Notes: generated from the letters alone by a model not told the origin. A stretch of DNA of 64,000 nucleotides from Sinomonas cyclohexanicum (GCF_020886775.1 NZ_AP024525.1:1302001-1366000); one strand, 5' to 3'. Positions 16,480-25,042 are shown, numbered from the stretch's first letter. Numbers and translations: made by a program.

Positions 16480-16731
16480 ATGGCCATCGACAACACTCCC
16501 GGCACCCGCTACGACATCGGCAAGGACAACGAGCTCGTCCCGACCGTCTGGCCGTTCAAGCTCGAGTGGATGGAGTTCACCGGACCTGAGGGCCTCGACA
16601 AGTGGGAAGAAGCCATGCGCACCAAGGTCGGGCTCACCATCGACGCGAAGATGTACAAGCCGGGGTGCGCCACCATCTCCGGATCCGGTGACGGCTGGGA
16701 CGACTGCGACTACTGGGGGAACGGCTGCTGA
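16480..16731 (+). CDS. Probable graspetide (ATP-grasp-modified) RiPP precursor peptide
   Basis: An 83-aa peptide directly before an ATP-grasp ligase of the graspetide type. The start ATG has an ideal AGAAGGAG 6 nt upstream. The leader carries VWPFKLEWMEF (23-33), resembling the PFxLxW-type recognition motif seen in leaders of ATP-grasp peptides. After a helical, charged segment the sequence changes at about residue 60 to a Gly/Asp/Cys-rich tail: Cys63, Thr65, Ser67 and Ser69 come first, Asp71, Asp74, Asp75 and Asp77 follow, then Cys76 and the final Cys83. Hydroxyl side chains preceding acidic ones fit hairpin-like ester crosslinks between Ser/Thr and Asp. Three Cys residues are unusual for this class. 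The assignment rests on context, leader motif and core composition. Confidence 0.72.
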   Translation: MAIDNTPGTRYDIGKDNELVPTVWPFKLEWMEFTGPEGLDKWEEAMRTKVGLTIDAKMYKPGCATISGSGDGWDDCDYWGNGC

Positions 16732-16732
16732 C

Positions 16733-17665
16733 GTGGCCCACATCGGCATCCTGACCCAGTCTGGAGACCTCCACGCGGAGCTCGCCGCACACTGGGTCGA
16801 GCAGGCCGGTGGGCGGGCATCGCTGATCTATGCGGACCGGGTCCCGCAGAGCGGGGGGATCAGCTGGGCGTCGTCGGCCCCGGATCGCGCGCGCCTCGAC
16901 GCGGCAGACGGCCCGATCAGCCCAGACCAGCTCGACGTCCTCTGGTGGCGGCGCGTCGGCCGGCCCACGGTCCCCGACGCGGTGAGCGACCCGGCTGCGA
17001 GAACGGTCGTCGCCAACGAGGCTCGAGACGCCGTCCTCGGCTGCCTCCGGGCGGGCTTCAGAGGACGGTGGGTCAGCGACCCCGATGCGACACGCCGCGC
17101 TGAGCTCAAGCTCGTCCAGCTCCGCGCGGCGCTGCGCGTCGGCCTGAGGGTCCCCCGCACCCTCGTGAGTCAGATCCCCTCTGACATCCGGGAGTTCTGC
17201 GCCGAGCTGGGCGGGAGGATGGTCGTCAAGCCTGTTGCGAGCACGATGGACATCCCGCTCCGGGCCGGCGTCCTCACCGAGGACACCCTTCCGGCTGACC
17301 GGGAGCTGGCCCTGGTCCCCGCCATCTACCAGGAACTCGTCCCCGGCGACGTCCATCTCCGGGCGTGCACGTGGGGGAGCACCGTCGTGGTGGGCACGAT
17401 CAGCTCGGACCTCATGGACTGGCGCACCGACGTGGCCCCGCGCGTCGGAACGGGGCAGCTGGGCGGGGGGACCGCCGCCCAGCTCACGGCGCTCAACGCC
17501 CACCTCGGGCTCGCGATGGGCATCTCCGACCTCAAGCCCGCGCCCGACGGCGGGCCGCCCTACTGGCTCGAGGTCAACCCCCAGGGGCAGTTCCTCTTCC
17601 TCGAAGGGCTGGGAGGGCCGGAGGTGGCGCGCAGCTTCGCGCGCTTCCTCCTGGACTGCGCCTGA
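16733..17665 (+). CDS. ATP-grasp peptide ligase (graspetide maturase, MvdC/MvdD-like)
   Basis: A 310-aa ATP-grasp enzyme expected to activate acidic side chains of the precursor and join them to Ser/Thr/Lys, forming macrolactones or lactams. Features include LDVLWWRRVGRP (68-78), typical of MvdD-type ligases, KLVQLRAALRVGLRVPRTL (126-144), nucleotide Lys166 in MVVKP, the peptide-ligase motif YQELVPGDVHLR (199-210), and metal ligands Glu280/Asn282 in WLEVNPQGQ. The GTG is 1 nt after the precursor stop, so the two genes are surely one unit. No methyltransferase, protease or exporter lies beside them; a hairpin (17698-17738) closes the unit. Confidence 0.85.
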   Translation: MAHIGILTQSGDLHAELAAHWVEQAGGRASLIYADRVPQSGGISWASSAPDRARLDAADGPISPDQLDVLWWRRVGRPTVPDAVSDPAARTVVANEARDAVLGCLRAGFRGRWVSDPDATRRAELKLVQLRAALRVGLRVPRTLVSQIPSDIREFCAELGGRMVVKPVASTMDIPLRAGVLTEDTLPADRELALVPAIYQELVPGDVHLRACTWGSTVVVGTISSDLMDWRTDVAPRVGTGQLGGGTAAQLTALNAHLGLAMGISDLKPAPDGGPPYWLEVNPQGQFLFLEGLGGPEVARSFARFLLDCA

Positions 17666-17697
17666 GGCCCTGCTGGGCCGATGTGGGCGGATGAACG

Positions 17698-17738
17698 ACG
17701 ACGGCGCCGCTCACCACTGAGGTGGGCGGCGCCGTCGT
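17698..17738. terminator. Bidirectional hairpin between the RiPP locus and greA
   Basis: An 18-bp stem with one G-T pair and a 5-nt loop lies between the ends of the convergent ATP-grasp (+) and greA (-) genes. It has the shared ACGACGGC...GCCGTCGT outer stem. Confidence 0.85.
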
Positions 17739-17771
17739 GCGCTGTTCGGGTTCCCAGATCCTGTACGGCGC

Positions 17772-18269
17772 TCAGCCGTTGTAGGGCGTAGCCGAGATGA
17801 TCTCGACCTCGATCTGCTTCCCGTTCGGGGCGGTGTAGGAGAGCTTGTCGCCCTGCTTGTGGCCCACGATCGCGGAGCCGAGCGGGGACTTCTCGCTGAA
17901 CACGTCCATGTCCGCGCCGGACTCGGCGATCTCGCGGGAGCCGAGGAGGAAGCGCTCCTCCTCGCCGGCGATCTTCGCCACGACGAGCATGCCCGGCTCG
18001 ACGACGCCGTCGTCCGCGGGCTTCTCGCCCACCTGTGCGTTGCGCAGGAGGTCGGTCAGCTGGCGGATGCGGGCCTCGATCTTGCCCTGCTCCTCCTTGG
18101 CGGCGTGGTAGCCGCCGTTCTCCTTGAGGTCGCCCTCCTGCCGGGCGGCCTCGATCTTCTCGACGATCTCATGACGGCCGGGGCCCGAGAGGTGGTCCAG
18201 CTCAGCCTTGAGACGGTCGTACGCCTCCTGCGTGAGCCAGGCGCCGCCCTGATGGGTCGTGGTGGACAT
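17772..18269 (-). CDS. greA: Transcription elongation factor GreA
   Basis: Rescues backtracked RNA polymerase by stimulating transcript cleavage. The N-terminal coiled coil carries the tip motif AARQEGDLKENGGYHAAKEEQ, with its catalytic acidic residues (Asp/Glu), and the C-terminal FKBP-like domain holds SPLGSAIVGHKQGD. Length 165 aa is typical. It has its own promoter at 18390-18418 and a structured leader of about 114 nt. Convergent with the graspetide locus. In M. tuberculosis the neighbouring genes are in the same order (Rv1080c greA, Rv1081c, Rv1082 mca). Confidence 0.95.
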   Translation of the reverse strand: MSTTTHQGGAWLTQEAYDRLKAELDHLSGPGRHEIVEKIEAARQEGDLKENGGYHAAKEEQGKIEARIRQLTDLLRNAQVGEKPADDGVVEPGMLVVAKIAGEEERFLLGSREIAESGADMDVFSEKSPLGSAIVGHKQGDKLSYTAPNGKQIEVEIISATPYNG

Positions 18270-18302
18270 GTCGTCTCCTCGTCAACGTCTTACATGCAAA
18301 GA

Positions 18303-18373
18303 CCCCGCCTGCGGTTATGCGCGTCCCCTTGAGGCGCGATGCCTCGGGAGCGCTTTCTGTACCACCGGCGGGG
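18303..18373 (-). promoter_or_regulatory. Structured leader upstream of greA
   Basis: On the greA strand the leader can form a closing stem GCCCCGCC...GGCGGGG (arms 18367-18373 and 18303-18309) around an inner hairpin with GAGGC/GCCTC arms. The closing stem is followed by TCTTTG. This looks like an attenuator or terminator-type element that ends 33 nt before the greA start. Pairing is visible; regulation is inferred. Confidence 0.4.
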
Positions 18374-18389
18374 CAATGGGTATTAGAAC

Positions 18390-18418
18390 ATTCTAGTGAA
18401 GATGGGACTCGATCCCAA
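18390..18418 (-). promoter_or_regulatory. greA promoter
   Basis: On the minus strand TTGGGA (18413-18418) and TAGAAT (18390-18395) are separated by exactly 17 bp, a good sigma-70-type promoter. Transcription would start near 18383, giving a leader of about 114 nt that contains the structure at 18303-18373. Confidence 0.6.
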
Positions 18419-18450
18419 GTTGGGACGATGCCCGGTGTGCCGTGTCGCGG

Positions 18451-18867
18451 CTAGGACGCCTTGAGCCAGCATGAGTCGACGACGCCCGAGACCGCCGCGC
18501 TCTCGGTCCGCAGCGGGACCCGATGCAGCGTGGTCGTCGTGCCCGACGCGCCGGCGTCCGGGCCGATCTCGATCTCCTTGAACCCCACGACCGCGAAGTC
18601 GTCGGAGAGAGCATGGACCGCGCAGACCGCCGTCGCCGAGGCGTCCTTGGTGACCTGGAAGTCGATCTCCGCGTGCCACGCATCCGGCGTGGAGAACCCG
18701 ACATCCTTGGACTGCACCCCGGAGCGCACGCTAGACGTGTAGGTGAGCCACCCCGCGACCACGATCGCAACGGCCAGGGCCGCGACGATGAGGATGCGCG
18801 CCGTGCGCTTGGTCAGCCGTTGGCGTGGGGCGCCGTAGCGGACGGCGAGGGCGGGGGAGTCGGTCAC
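18451..18867 (-). CDS. DUF4307 family single-pass membrane protein
   Basis: A 138-aa protein with a short basic N-terminus, one transmembrane helix (about residues 25-45), and an extracytoplasmic domain of about 90 residues with two Cys (in AVCAVHA and DSCWLK) that could form a disulfide. The family is actinobacterial and lies between greA and mca, as Rv1081c does in M. tuberculosis. The function is not known. GTG start; a TAGAAT -10 (minus strand, 18874-18879) lies 6 nt upstream, so the message is probably leaderless. Confidence 0.82.
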   Translation of the reverse strand: MTDSPALAVRYGAPRQRLTKRTARILIVAALAVAIVVAGWLTYTSSVRSGVQSKDVGFSTPDAWHAEIDFQVTKDASATAVCAVHALSDDFAVVGFKEIEIGPDAGASGTTTTLHRVPLRTESAAVSGVVDSCWLKAS

Positions 18868-18872
18868 CTGTC

Positions 18873-18879
18873 TATTCTA
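18873..18879. promoter_or_regulatory. Shared, back-to-back -10 element for two leaderless genes
   Basis: The heptamer TATTCTA reads TATTCT (18873-18878) as a -10 for mca on the plus strand and TAGAAT (18874-18879) as a -10 for DUF4307 on the minus strand. The distances to the two GTG starts are 7 and 6 nt. The two genes are therefore driven outward from one 7-bp sequence, leaving no room for leaders. Confidence 0.6.
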
Positions 18880-18885
18880 GGAGGC

Positions 18886-19791
18886 GTGTCAGAGAACCCT
18901 TCCGCCCTCCGACTCCTCGCCGTCCACGCGCACCCTGACGACGAGTCGAGCAAGGGCGCACCGATGATGGCCAAGTACGTGGCCGAGGGGCATGAGGTCA
19001 TGGTCGTCTCGTGCACCGACGGGTCACGGGGAGATATCCAGAACCCCCACATCCTCGATGCCCCGCACCCGCGGCGGGACATGGCGGGTGCCCGCCGGCT
19101 CGAGATGGCCGCGGCGCGCGAGGTCCTCGGCGTCCAGCACCGCTGGCTGGGCTTCACCGACTCGGGGCTGCCCGAAGGTGACCCCCGCCCGCCGCTGCCG
19201 TGGGGCTCCTTCGCGACGCTCCCGATCCAGGAGGCGACAGCCCCGCTCGTCCGCCTCGTCCGCGAGTTCCGGCCCCACGTCGTCGTGGCCTACGACGAGA
19301 ACGGCGGCTACCCCCATCCGGACCACATCATGGCCCACCGGGTCGCCGTCGAGGCGTACCGTGCCGCCGGGGATCCCGCGGCCTACCCGGATGCGGGCAC
19401 GCCGTGGTCGCCCTCGAAGCTCTACTACGACGTCTCGTTCAACCCCGCGAAGACGCGGCGCATCCACGATGCCCTCGAAGCAGCAGGCCTGAACTCGCCG
19501 TTCGCGGAGTGGATTGCACGCGCGAGCGAGAATGACGCCGAGGGCCACCGGCCGTGGACGTCCCGGCATCCGGTGACCACGCAGGTCGAGTGCGCGGAGT
19601 ATTTCGACGTCCGCGATCGGGCTCTCCTGGCCCACGCGACCCAGATCGATCCCGACGGATGGTTCTTCGCCGTGCCGCTGGCCCTGCGGCAGCGCGAGTG
19701 GCCGTGGGAGGACTACGCGCTCATCGACTCACGCGTGGGCTTCCCCGCCGAGGGGTCCGTGGAGGCCGACCTCTTCGCCGGGCTCCGGTAA
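18886..19791 (+). CDS. mca: Mycothiol S-conjugate amidase
   Basis: A zinc amidase of the LmbE/PIG-L fold that cleaves mycothiol adducts of toxins to a mercapturic acid and GlcN-Ins. Zinc motifs are AHPDDE (15-20) and HPDH (144-147). SSKG right after the first motif and the 301-aa length favour Mca over the related deacetylase MshB. Mycothiol is restricted to actinobacteria. GTG start at 18886, within a bidirectional leaderless promoter; AGGAGGC also precedes it. Confidence 0.92.
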   Translation: MSENPSALRLLAVHAHPDDESSKGAPMMAKYVAEGHEVMVVSCTDGSRGDIQNPHILDAPHPRRDMAGARRLEMAAAREVLGVQHRWLGFTDSGLPEGDPRPPLPWGSFATLPIQEATAPLVRLVREFRPHVVVAYDENGGYPHPDHIMAHRVAVEAYRAAGDPAAYPDAGTPWSPSKLYYDVSFNPAKTRRIHDALEAAGLNSPFAEWIARASENDAEGHRPWTSRHPVTTQVECAEYFDVRDRALLAHATQIDPDGWFFAVPLALRQREWPWEDYALIDSRVGFPAEGSVEADLFAGLR

Positions 19792-19828
19792 CGGTCGCGG
19801 CAGTTCTGGGCCCCGGTAGGATTGTCTG

Positions 19829-20110
19829 GTGCACAATCTCCTCGTTGCCCTCGCTCAGACGCCCGCGCCCTCACCCGAGGGGACGCTGCGGCCAGGTCTG
19901 AGCGAGGACATGATCACCCCCGGGACATGGGGGTTCATCGCGACCGCATTCGTGGTCATCCTCACCATCTTCCTCATCGTCGACATGGTGCGCCGGCTGC
20001 GCCGCGTGCGGTACAAGGCGCAGGTCGAGGAGTCCCGCGGGGAGCGGGAGAACAACGACCAGGCGAACAAGGACCAGACCGCCCAGGACCAGGGGCACGA
20101 GACCCGCTGA
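19829..20110 (+). CDS. Small single-pass membrane protein
   Basis: A 93-aa protein with one hydrophobic helix (about residues 33-53) followed by a basic stretch (RRLRRVRYK) and a very polar Glu/Gln/Asp/Asn tail. I recognise no domain. The position right after mca matches Rv1083 of M. tuberculosis, another small membrane protein. GTG start; TAGGAT (19817-19822) lies 6 nt upstream, indicating a leaderless message. Confidence 0.75.
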   Translation: MHNLLVALAQTPAPSPEGTLRPGLSEDMITPGTWGFIATAFVVILTIFLIVDMVRRLRRVRYKAQVEESRGERENNDQANKDQTAQDQGHETR

Positions 20111-20122
20111 GCGGGCGCCCCG

Positions 20123-22273
20123 TCAGGACGTCGGCTGCTGCGACGCTGGGACGCTCAGGCTCCCATAGCGCTCCATGCGGTGCCAGCGGAGGTGGAGCCC
20201 TGCCATCGCCGTGAAGACGGACTGGATGACCACGAGGTACATGAGCTGGCGGTACACGACCTGCTGGAGCGGGAGCGTCCACAGCGGGGCGAGCCTCTCC
20301 TTGTCGAGCCGGAACGCGTAGGCGGCCATGGCCAGCTGTGCGCCCATGAAGGCCAGCCACAGCAGGGCGATGCGCAGGGGGTCCAGGAAGAGGAGACCGT
20401 AGACGGCGAAGACGTCCACGATCGGTGCGAACAGGGGCAGGAGCACCTGGAGCACGAGCAGGTAGCCGAGGCCCCGGCGCCCCAGCTTGCCCGCCTGTCC
20501 GCCCTGCACGACGGCGCCGCGATGCTTCCACATGGCCTGCAGGGTCCCGTAGCACCAGCGGTAGCGCTGCTTCCAGAGTGCGCCGAGGGTCGCCGGAGCC
20601 TCGGTCCAGGCCCTCGCGTCGTCCTTGTAGACGACCCGCCAGCCCGCGCGGCACAGCGACATTGTGAGGTCGGTGTCCTCCGCGAGCGTGTCGCTGCTGA
20701 CGCCGCCCAGGCGTAGGAGGGCGTCGCGCCGGAACGCGCCGATCGCGCCCGGGACAGTGGGCATGCACTCGGCGAGGTCGAACAGCCGCCGGTCCAGGTT
20801 GAATCCCACGACATACTCGATGTGCTGCCACGCGCCGAGGATCCCCCCGCGATTGGCGACCTTGGTGTTGCCGGACACGGCACCGACGCGGGAGTCGGCG
20901 AGGGGCTGGATGAGAGCGTGCACGGTGCCTGGCTCGAAGACGGTGTCGCCGTCCACCATCACCACGATCTCGTGCGACGCCGCGAGCAGGCCCGCGTTGA
21001 GCGCGGACGGCTTGCCGCCATTCGCCTTCCGGATGACCACGACGCCCGGGAGGCCCAGCGCCTCGACGATGTCAGCCGTGCCGTCCGTGGAACCGTCGTC
21101 GACCACGATGATCTCGACCGGATGTGTCGATGCCGCGATGGAGGCCACGGCGGCCTCGATACCGGCCGCCTCGTTGTAGGCAGGCACGATGACCGTGACC
21201 GGGTCGGTGACTTCGGGCAGCAGCGGAACGTCGCGCCGCCGTCGGCCCCGGCGCGCGAGGCGATGGTGGCGGGACGCGACGGCGACCACGAGCACGGCGC
21301 GGACAAGCGTGACGACGCCGCTTGCGGCGAGCAGCCACGCGATGGTGTTCACAACCGCCTCGCTGACGCCCATGCCCCACACGAACGCGGTGCCGACGAC
21401 CTGCTCCGACGCAGGTGCCGGCCGCATGGTCGAGATGCCGACCGCGTCGCCGACGGTGGTGACCGTGTAGCCCTGGCCCTGGTACTTCGTGAGCATCTCG
21501 TCGAGGGCGGTGACGGTCTCGCTCCGGTCGCCGCCGCCGTCGTGCATGAGCAGCACTTGGCCTTTTGTGCCGGTGACCGTGAGGTTCTTCTCGATCGTGG
21601 GGACGCCCGGGCGGGACCAGTCGCGGCTGTCGACCGTGCTGAGCACCGTCAGGTAGCCGTCCGCGGCCGTCGACTTCATCGCGGACCACTCACTGGAGGT
21701 GATGGCGTCGTTCTCCGAGCTGTACGGCGGGCGCAGGAGCGTCGCGGACTGGCCCGTGATTCCGGCGAGCGTGCGCTGGGCGGCCCCGACCTCGAGGTTG
21801 CGCTGCCACTCGGGCACCTTCCCCAAGTCGACGTGGGTGAGGGTGTGGAGGCCTACCTCGTGGCCTTCGGCGACCATGCGCCGCACGAGATCAGGGTGGT
21901 CCAGCGCGGCGGTCCCGACCACGAAGAACGTCGCGTGCACGTGGTGTGCCGCCAGCACGTCAAGGATGCGCGGTGTCCATACGGGGTCGGGGCCGTCGTC
22001 GAACGTGAGCGCCAGCGTGCGGTCTCCGGGTCCGGCAGTTCGCACGGTCGACGACCGGGCATCGACCACTGGCCCCCCGTCGGTGACATCCGCGGGGACG
22101 CCGTTCGCGTCCCCGGAGGCGGCTGCGGAGTCGTCGCCGATGCCGGCGAGGTGCTGGGTGTACCCCTGGACAGCGAGGGCAAGCGCGAGCCCGATCAGGA
22201 GCGCGGCCAGAACGATCCAGTGAGTGCGGACGCGGGCCGGTTGCCGGGGGGCGCGGCGCTGCTTGGGCGTCAC
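20123..22273 (-). CDS. Bifunctional polysaccharide deacetylase / family 2 glycosyltransferase
   Basis: A 716-aa fusion. After an N-terminal membrane anchor (about 18-38) comes a NodB-type deacetylase: FDDGPDP (91-97), HTLTH (143-147), RPPYS (181-185) and LLMHDGGGD. Two transmembrane helices (about 297-335) lead into a processive GT-A domain with VIVPAYNEA (361-369), DGD (441-443), EDTD (532-535) and the QRYRW motif (569-573), then more helices. This combines activities like PgaB and PgaC, so it probably makes and trims a secreted beta-linked amino-sugar polymer; the product is inferred. The GTG overlaps the stop of the upstream gene (GTGA at 22270-22273). The pair is inserted in an otherwise conserved gene order. 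Confidence 0.88.
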   Translation of the reverse strand: MTPKQRRAPRQPARVRTHWIVLAALLIGLALALAVQGYTQHLAGIGDDSAAASGDANGVPADVTDGGPVVDARSSTVRTAGPGDRTLALTFDDGPDPVWTPRILDVLAAHHVHATFFVVGTAALDHPDLVRRMVAEGHEVGLHTLTHVDLGKVPEWQRNLEVGAAQRTLAGITGQSATLLRPPYSSENDAITSSEWSAMKSTAADGYLTVLSTVDSRDWSRPGVPTIEKNLTVTGTKGQVLLMHDGGGDRSETVTALDEMLTKYQGQGYTVTTVGDAVGISTMRPAPASEQVVGTAFVWGMGVSEAVVNTIAWLLAASGVVTLVRAVLVVAVASRHHRLARRGRRRRDVPLLPEVTDPVTVIVPAYNEAAGIEAAVASIAASTHPVEIIVVDDGSTDGTADIVEALGLPGVVVIRKANGGKPSALNAGLLAASHEIVVMVDGDTVFEPGTVHALIQPLADSRVGAVSGNTKVANRGGILGAWQHIEYVVGFNLDRRLFDLAECMPTVPGAIGAFRRDALLRLGGVSSDTLAEDTDLTMSLCRAGWRVVYKDDARAWTEAPATLGALWKQRYRWCYGTLQAMWKHRGAVVQGGQAGKLGRRGLGYLLVLQVLLPLFAPIVDVFAVYGLLFLDPLRIALLWLAFMGAQLAMAAYAFRLDKERLAPLWTLPLQQVVYRQLMYLVVIQSVFTAMAGLHLRWHRMERYGSLSVPASQQPTS

Positions 22274-22812
22274 GGATGCGTGGGCTGGGTCGTCGGCCGC
22301 CTCAGCTGACCGGGGGCTGTGGGATTGCTCTGGCCTTGACCAGGCGCCACTGTGGCCGTGGGCGCCGGCAGCGCTGCGGTCGGGGCCGGCGCGGGGGCCG
22401 CCGCCGCGGCTGTGGGGGCCGGCGCGAGCGCACCTGGAGCCGCGGCCGGCTGTGCGCCAAGACCTTGGGCGGGTGTCAGATAGCGCGCGACCGTGATCGG
22501 ATTCTCTGTCGCGGCGGGCAGCGGGGTCCCTGAGCCCGCGGCCGGGAGGGTCTCGCTCGGAGAATCCGTCGGAGTGCTCGGCGCTTGCGCCGGTGCGGCG
22601 GCAGGCGGGAGGAAAGGGGCAGCGGCGTTGGGGCCACCACCCAGGAGCGCGAATCCCAGGACAACGAGGTAGCCCGCGACGAGCAGGAGGGCCACGCCCC
22701 CGACGAGTCGCATGAGCCGCAGCTTCCTCCCAGAGGCGTCGACGAATACCGGCCCTGCGTCTGCCTGTGGCGACGCGCGGCGGCTGGGGGCACTGGTGTG
22801 AGGTGAGGCCAT
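22270..22812 (-). CDS. Pro/Ala-rich single-pass membrane protein coupled to PDA-GT2
   Basis: A 180-aa protein with a short polar start, one transmembrane helix (about residues 36-60), and a long Pro/Ala/Thr-rich tail outside the membrane, low in complexity except for PITVARYLTPAQG. The tail could span the cell wall. Translation is coupled to the deacetylase/glycosyltransferase, so a structural or partner role in polymer export is plausible but unproven. I prefer ATG at 22812: a TACAAT -10 (minus strand, 22822-22827) overlaps an earlier candidate start at 22836. Confidence 0.65.
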   Translation of the reverse strand: MASPHTSAPSRRASPQADAGPVFVDASGRKLRLMRLVGGVALLLVAGYLVVLGFALLGGGPNAAAPFLPPAAAPAQAPSTPTDSPSETLPAAGSGTPLPAATENPITVARYLTPAQGLGAQPAAAPGALAPAPTAAAAAPAPAPTAALPAPTATVAPGQGQSNPTAPGQLRRPTTQPTHP

Positions 22813-22873
22813 CGGTAGCCGATTGTAGACCGTCATCGTGGAGAGGACATGTCAAGGGTGCAGACTCTTCAAC

Positions 22874-25030
22874 ATGGAGAACCGCCTCGCCGGACAGGCT
22901 TCGGCCTACCTTCGCCAGCACGCGCACAACCCCGTCCACTGGCAGCCGTACGGCGCCGAGGCGTTCGCCGAGGCCGCCCGGCGCGATGTCCCGGTATTCG
23001 TTTCGATTGGTTACGCGGCGTGTCATTGGTGTCATGTCATGGCCCACGAGTCCTTCGAGGACGGGGCCACCGCCGAGGTGCTCAACGTGCGGTTCGTGAG
23101 CGTGAAGGTGGACCGGGAGGAACGCCCGGACGTGGACTCCGCATACATGGCCGCGTGCCAGGCGATGACCGGCCAGGGCGGCTGGCCACTGAGCATCTTC
23201 GCGCTGCCTGACGGCCGTGCCTTCTACGCCGGCACGTACTTCCCGCCCGCCCCGCGCGGGGGCCAACCGAGCTTCCGTCAGGTCCTCGACGCGGTCTCCG
23301 AGGCCTGGCGGGACCGGCGAGCGGCGGTCGAGCGCCAGGCCGCTGCGCTGGCCGAGGCCCTCGGCGGGCTGTTCTCGGACCAGCTGCTGCGCATCGATGC
23401 CCCCGGCGAGCACGACGCCGCCGGGCTGGCCGCAGTGGTGAGCGGCGCCGTCGTGCGTCTGGCCCAGACGGAGGACCGGGCCCACGGCGGGTTCGGCGGG
23501 GCGCCGAAGTTCCCGCCCTCGCCGGTGCTCGAGTTCCTCATCCGGCACGCCGCCGGGACGGCCGGCACCGCGGGCACCGCGGGGGAGGCCATGGCTCTCG
23601 CTGGCCGCACGCTTGCGGCACTGTGCCGCTCGGCGGTGTTCGACGTGCTCGGCGGTGGGTTCGCGCGGTACTCCGTCACCGCGGACTGGTCCCTGCCGCA
23701 CTACGAGAAGATGCTCTACGACAACGCGCAGCTCCTCCGCGCGCTCGTCCACTGGGTGAGGCTGGGCGGATCGCCCGAGCTCGGCGCGGACGAGGCCGGC
23801 GAGGCTGCGGCCCTCACCGCCGACTGGCTCGTCCGCGAGCTCGGCCTGCCCCGCGGAGGCTTCGCGTCATCCCTCGACGCGGACTCCGAGCGGGACGGCC
23901 GGCACGTGGAGGGCGGCTACTACGTGTGGACGGGTGCCGAGCTCGCTGAAGCACTGGGGAGCGAGAGCGCCGGAGAGGGCGGCACCGCGCACGACGCCGC
24001 GCGGCTGGCGTCGGCGTTCGGCCTGCGGGTGGGGGAGCACGCCGCTTCCGCTGGTCCCCTGCACGGCGGCCGTGAGCTCGGGGCCGAGGAGCGGGCGCTT
24101 CTCGCGAGGCACCGTCCCGCGCTGCTCGCGGCCAGGGCTCGAAGGACGCCGCCGTCCCGGGACGACAAGGTCGTTGCCGGGTGGAACGGCCTGGCCGTGG
24201 CGGCGCTCGCGGACGCGGCGGTGGCGCTCGACCGGCCGGACCTGCTGGGCCCGGCCCGGGAGGCCGCCGCGCTCCTCGAGACCGTGCACTGGGCCGCCGG
24301 GATGCTGCGGCGCGTCTCGCACGAGGGAGCCGCGTCCGGCATCGAGGGCATGCTTGCGGACTATGCGGGCTGCGCCGAGGGGGCGTTCTCGCTCTATGCG
24401 GCAACCGGGGAGACGCGGTGGTTCGAGTGGGCCGAGCAGCTGCTCGCCACTGCCCGTGCGCGGTTCGTTGCGGACGGGCTGCTCTCCGACGAGGCGGCAG
24501 GGACCGGCGATCCCTCGGACCCTGTGCCCGGCGTACGGTCCGCGCTCGCGGGCGCCCGGACTCTCGACCCGCACGATTCCGAGCAGCCCAGCGGGGCCTC
24601 GCTCCTGGCCGGGACGCTGCTGACCCATGCGGCCTACACCGGCGCGGAGGTGTCCCGTGCGCTCGCCGAGTCGATCATCGCCGCGCTGCCCGGGCTCGTG
24701 GCCCAGGGGCCGCGCTCGGCGGGCTGGCTGCTCGCGGTGGCCGAGGCTGCGCTCGCTGGGCCGCTTGAGGTCGCCGTGGTCGGGCCGCTCGACGGCGCCC
24801 GGGCCGCGCAGACCCGGGCCCTCCACTGCGAGGCGCTGCTCTCCCCGAGTCCGGGGCTCGTCGTGGCCCTGGGCGGCGGGGCCGGCGTCGCGCGTGCGGC
24901 GGTCCCGCTGCTGCAGGACCGCCCGGCCGCGCCGGACGGTGGCCCGCTCGCCTACGTATGCCGGGACTTCGCGTGCCGGCTGCCGGTCGGGACGCCGGAG
25001 GAGCTGCGGGGCCAGATTTCGGGCGGTTAG
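22874..25030 (+). CDS. Thioredoxin domain-containing protein, YyaL/SSP411 type
   Basis: A 718-aa protein with an N-terminal thioredoxin-like domain (DUF255) carrying CHWC (50-53) and an (alpha/alpha)6-barrel-like C-terminal region similar to GlcNAc epimerases. The N-terminus MENRLAG...[16 protein letters not shown] aligns with the family start, so ATG at 22874 is chosen over an in-frame GTG at 22838. The biochemical role is unknown; human SPATA20 is a relative. Corresponds to Rv1084 in the mycobacterial gene order. Divergent from the PDA-GT2 operon, with 61 bp between starts. Confidence 0.88.
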   Translation: MENRLAGQASAYLRQHAHNPVHWQPYGAEAFAEAARRDVPVFVSIGYAACHWCHVMAHESFEDGATAEVLNVRFVSVKVDREERPDVDSAYMAACQAMTGQGGWPLSIFALPDGRAFYAGTYFPPAPRGGQPSFRQVLDAVSEAWRDRRAAVERQAAALAEALGGLFSDQLLRIDAPGEHDAAGLAAVVSGAVVRLAQTEDRAHGGFGGAPKFPPSPVLEFLIRHAAGTAGTAGTAGEAMALAGRTLAALCRSAVFDVLGGGFARYSVTADWSLPHYEKMLYDNAQLLRALVHWVRLGGSPELGADEAGEAAALTADWLVRELGLPRGGFASSLDADSERDGRHVEGGYYVWTGAELAEALGSESAGEGGTAHDAARLASAFGLRVGEHAASAGPLHGGRELGAEERALLARHRPALLAARARRTPPSRDDKVVAGWNGLAVAALADAAVALDRPDLLGPAREAAALLETVHWAAGMLRRVSHEGAASGIEGMLADYAGCAEGAFSLYAATGETRWFEWAEQLLATARARFVADGLLSDEAAGTGDPSDPVPGVRSALAGARTLDPHDSEQPSGASLLAGTLLTHAAYTGAEVSRALAESIIAALPGLVAQGPRSAGWLLAVAEAALAGPLEVAVVGPLDGARAAQTRALHCEALLSPSPGLVVALGGGAGVARAAVPLLQDRPAAPDGGPLAYVCRDFACRLPVGTPEELRGQISGG

Positions 25031-25042
25031 GGCGGGTGCGGG

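Noticed and set aside
18384-18395. LexA-type SOS box at TAGAACATTCTA
   Set aside because: The palindrome overlaps the greA -10 and does not fit the actinobacterial SOS consensus (CGAAC-N4-GTTCG); it is explained by the promoter.
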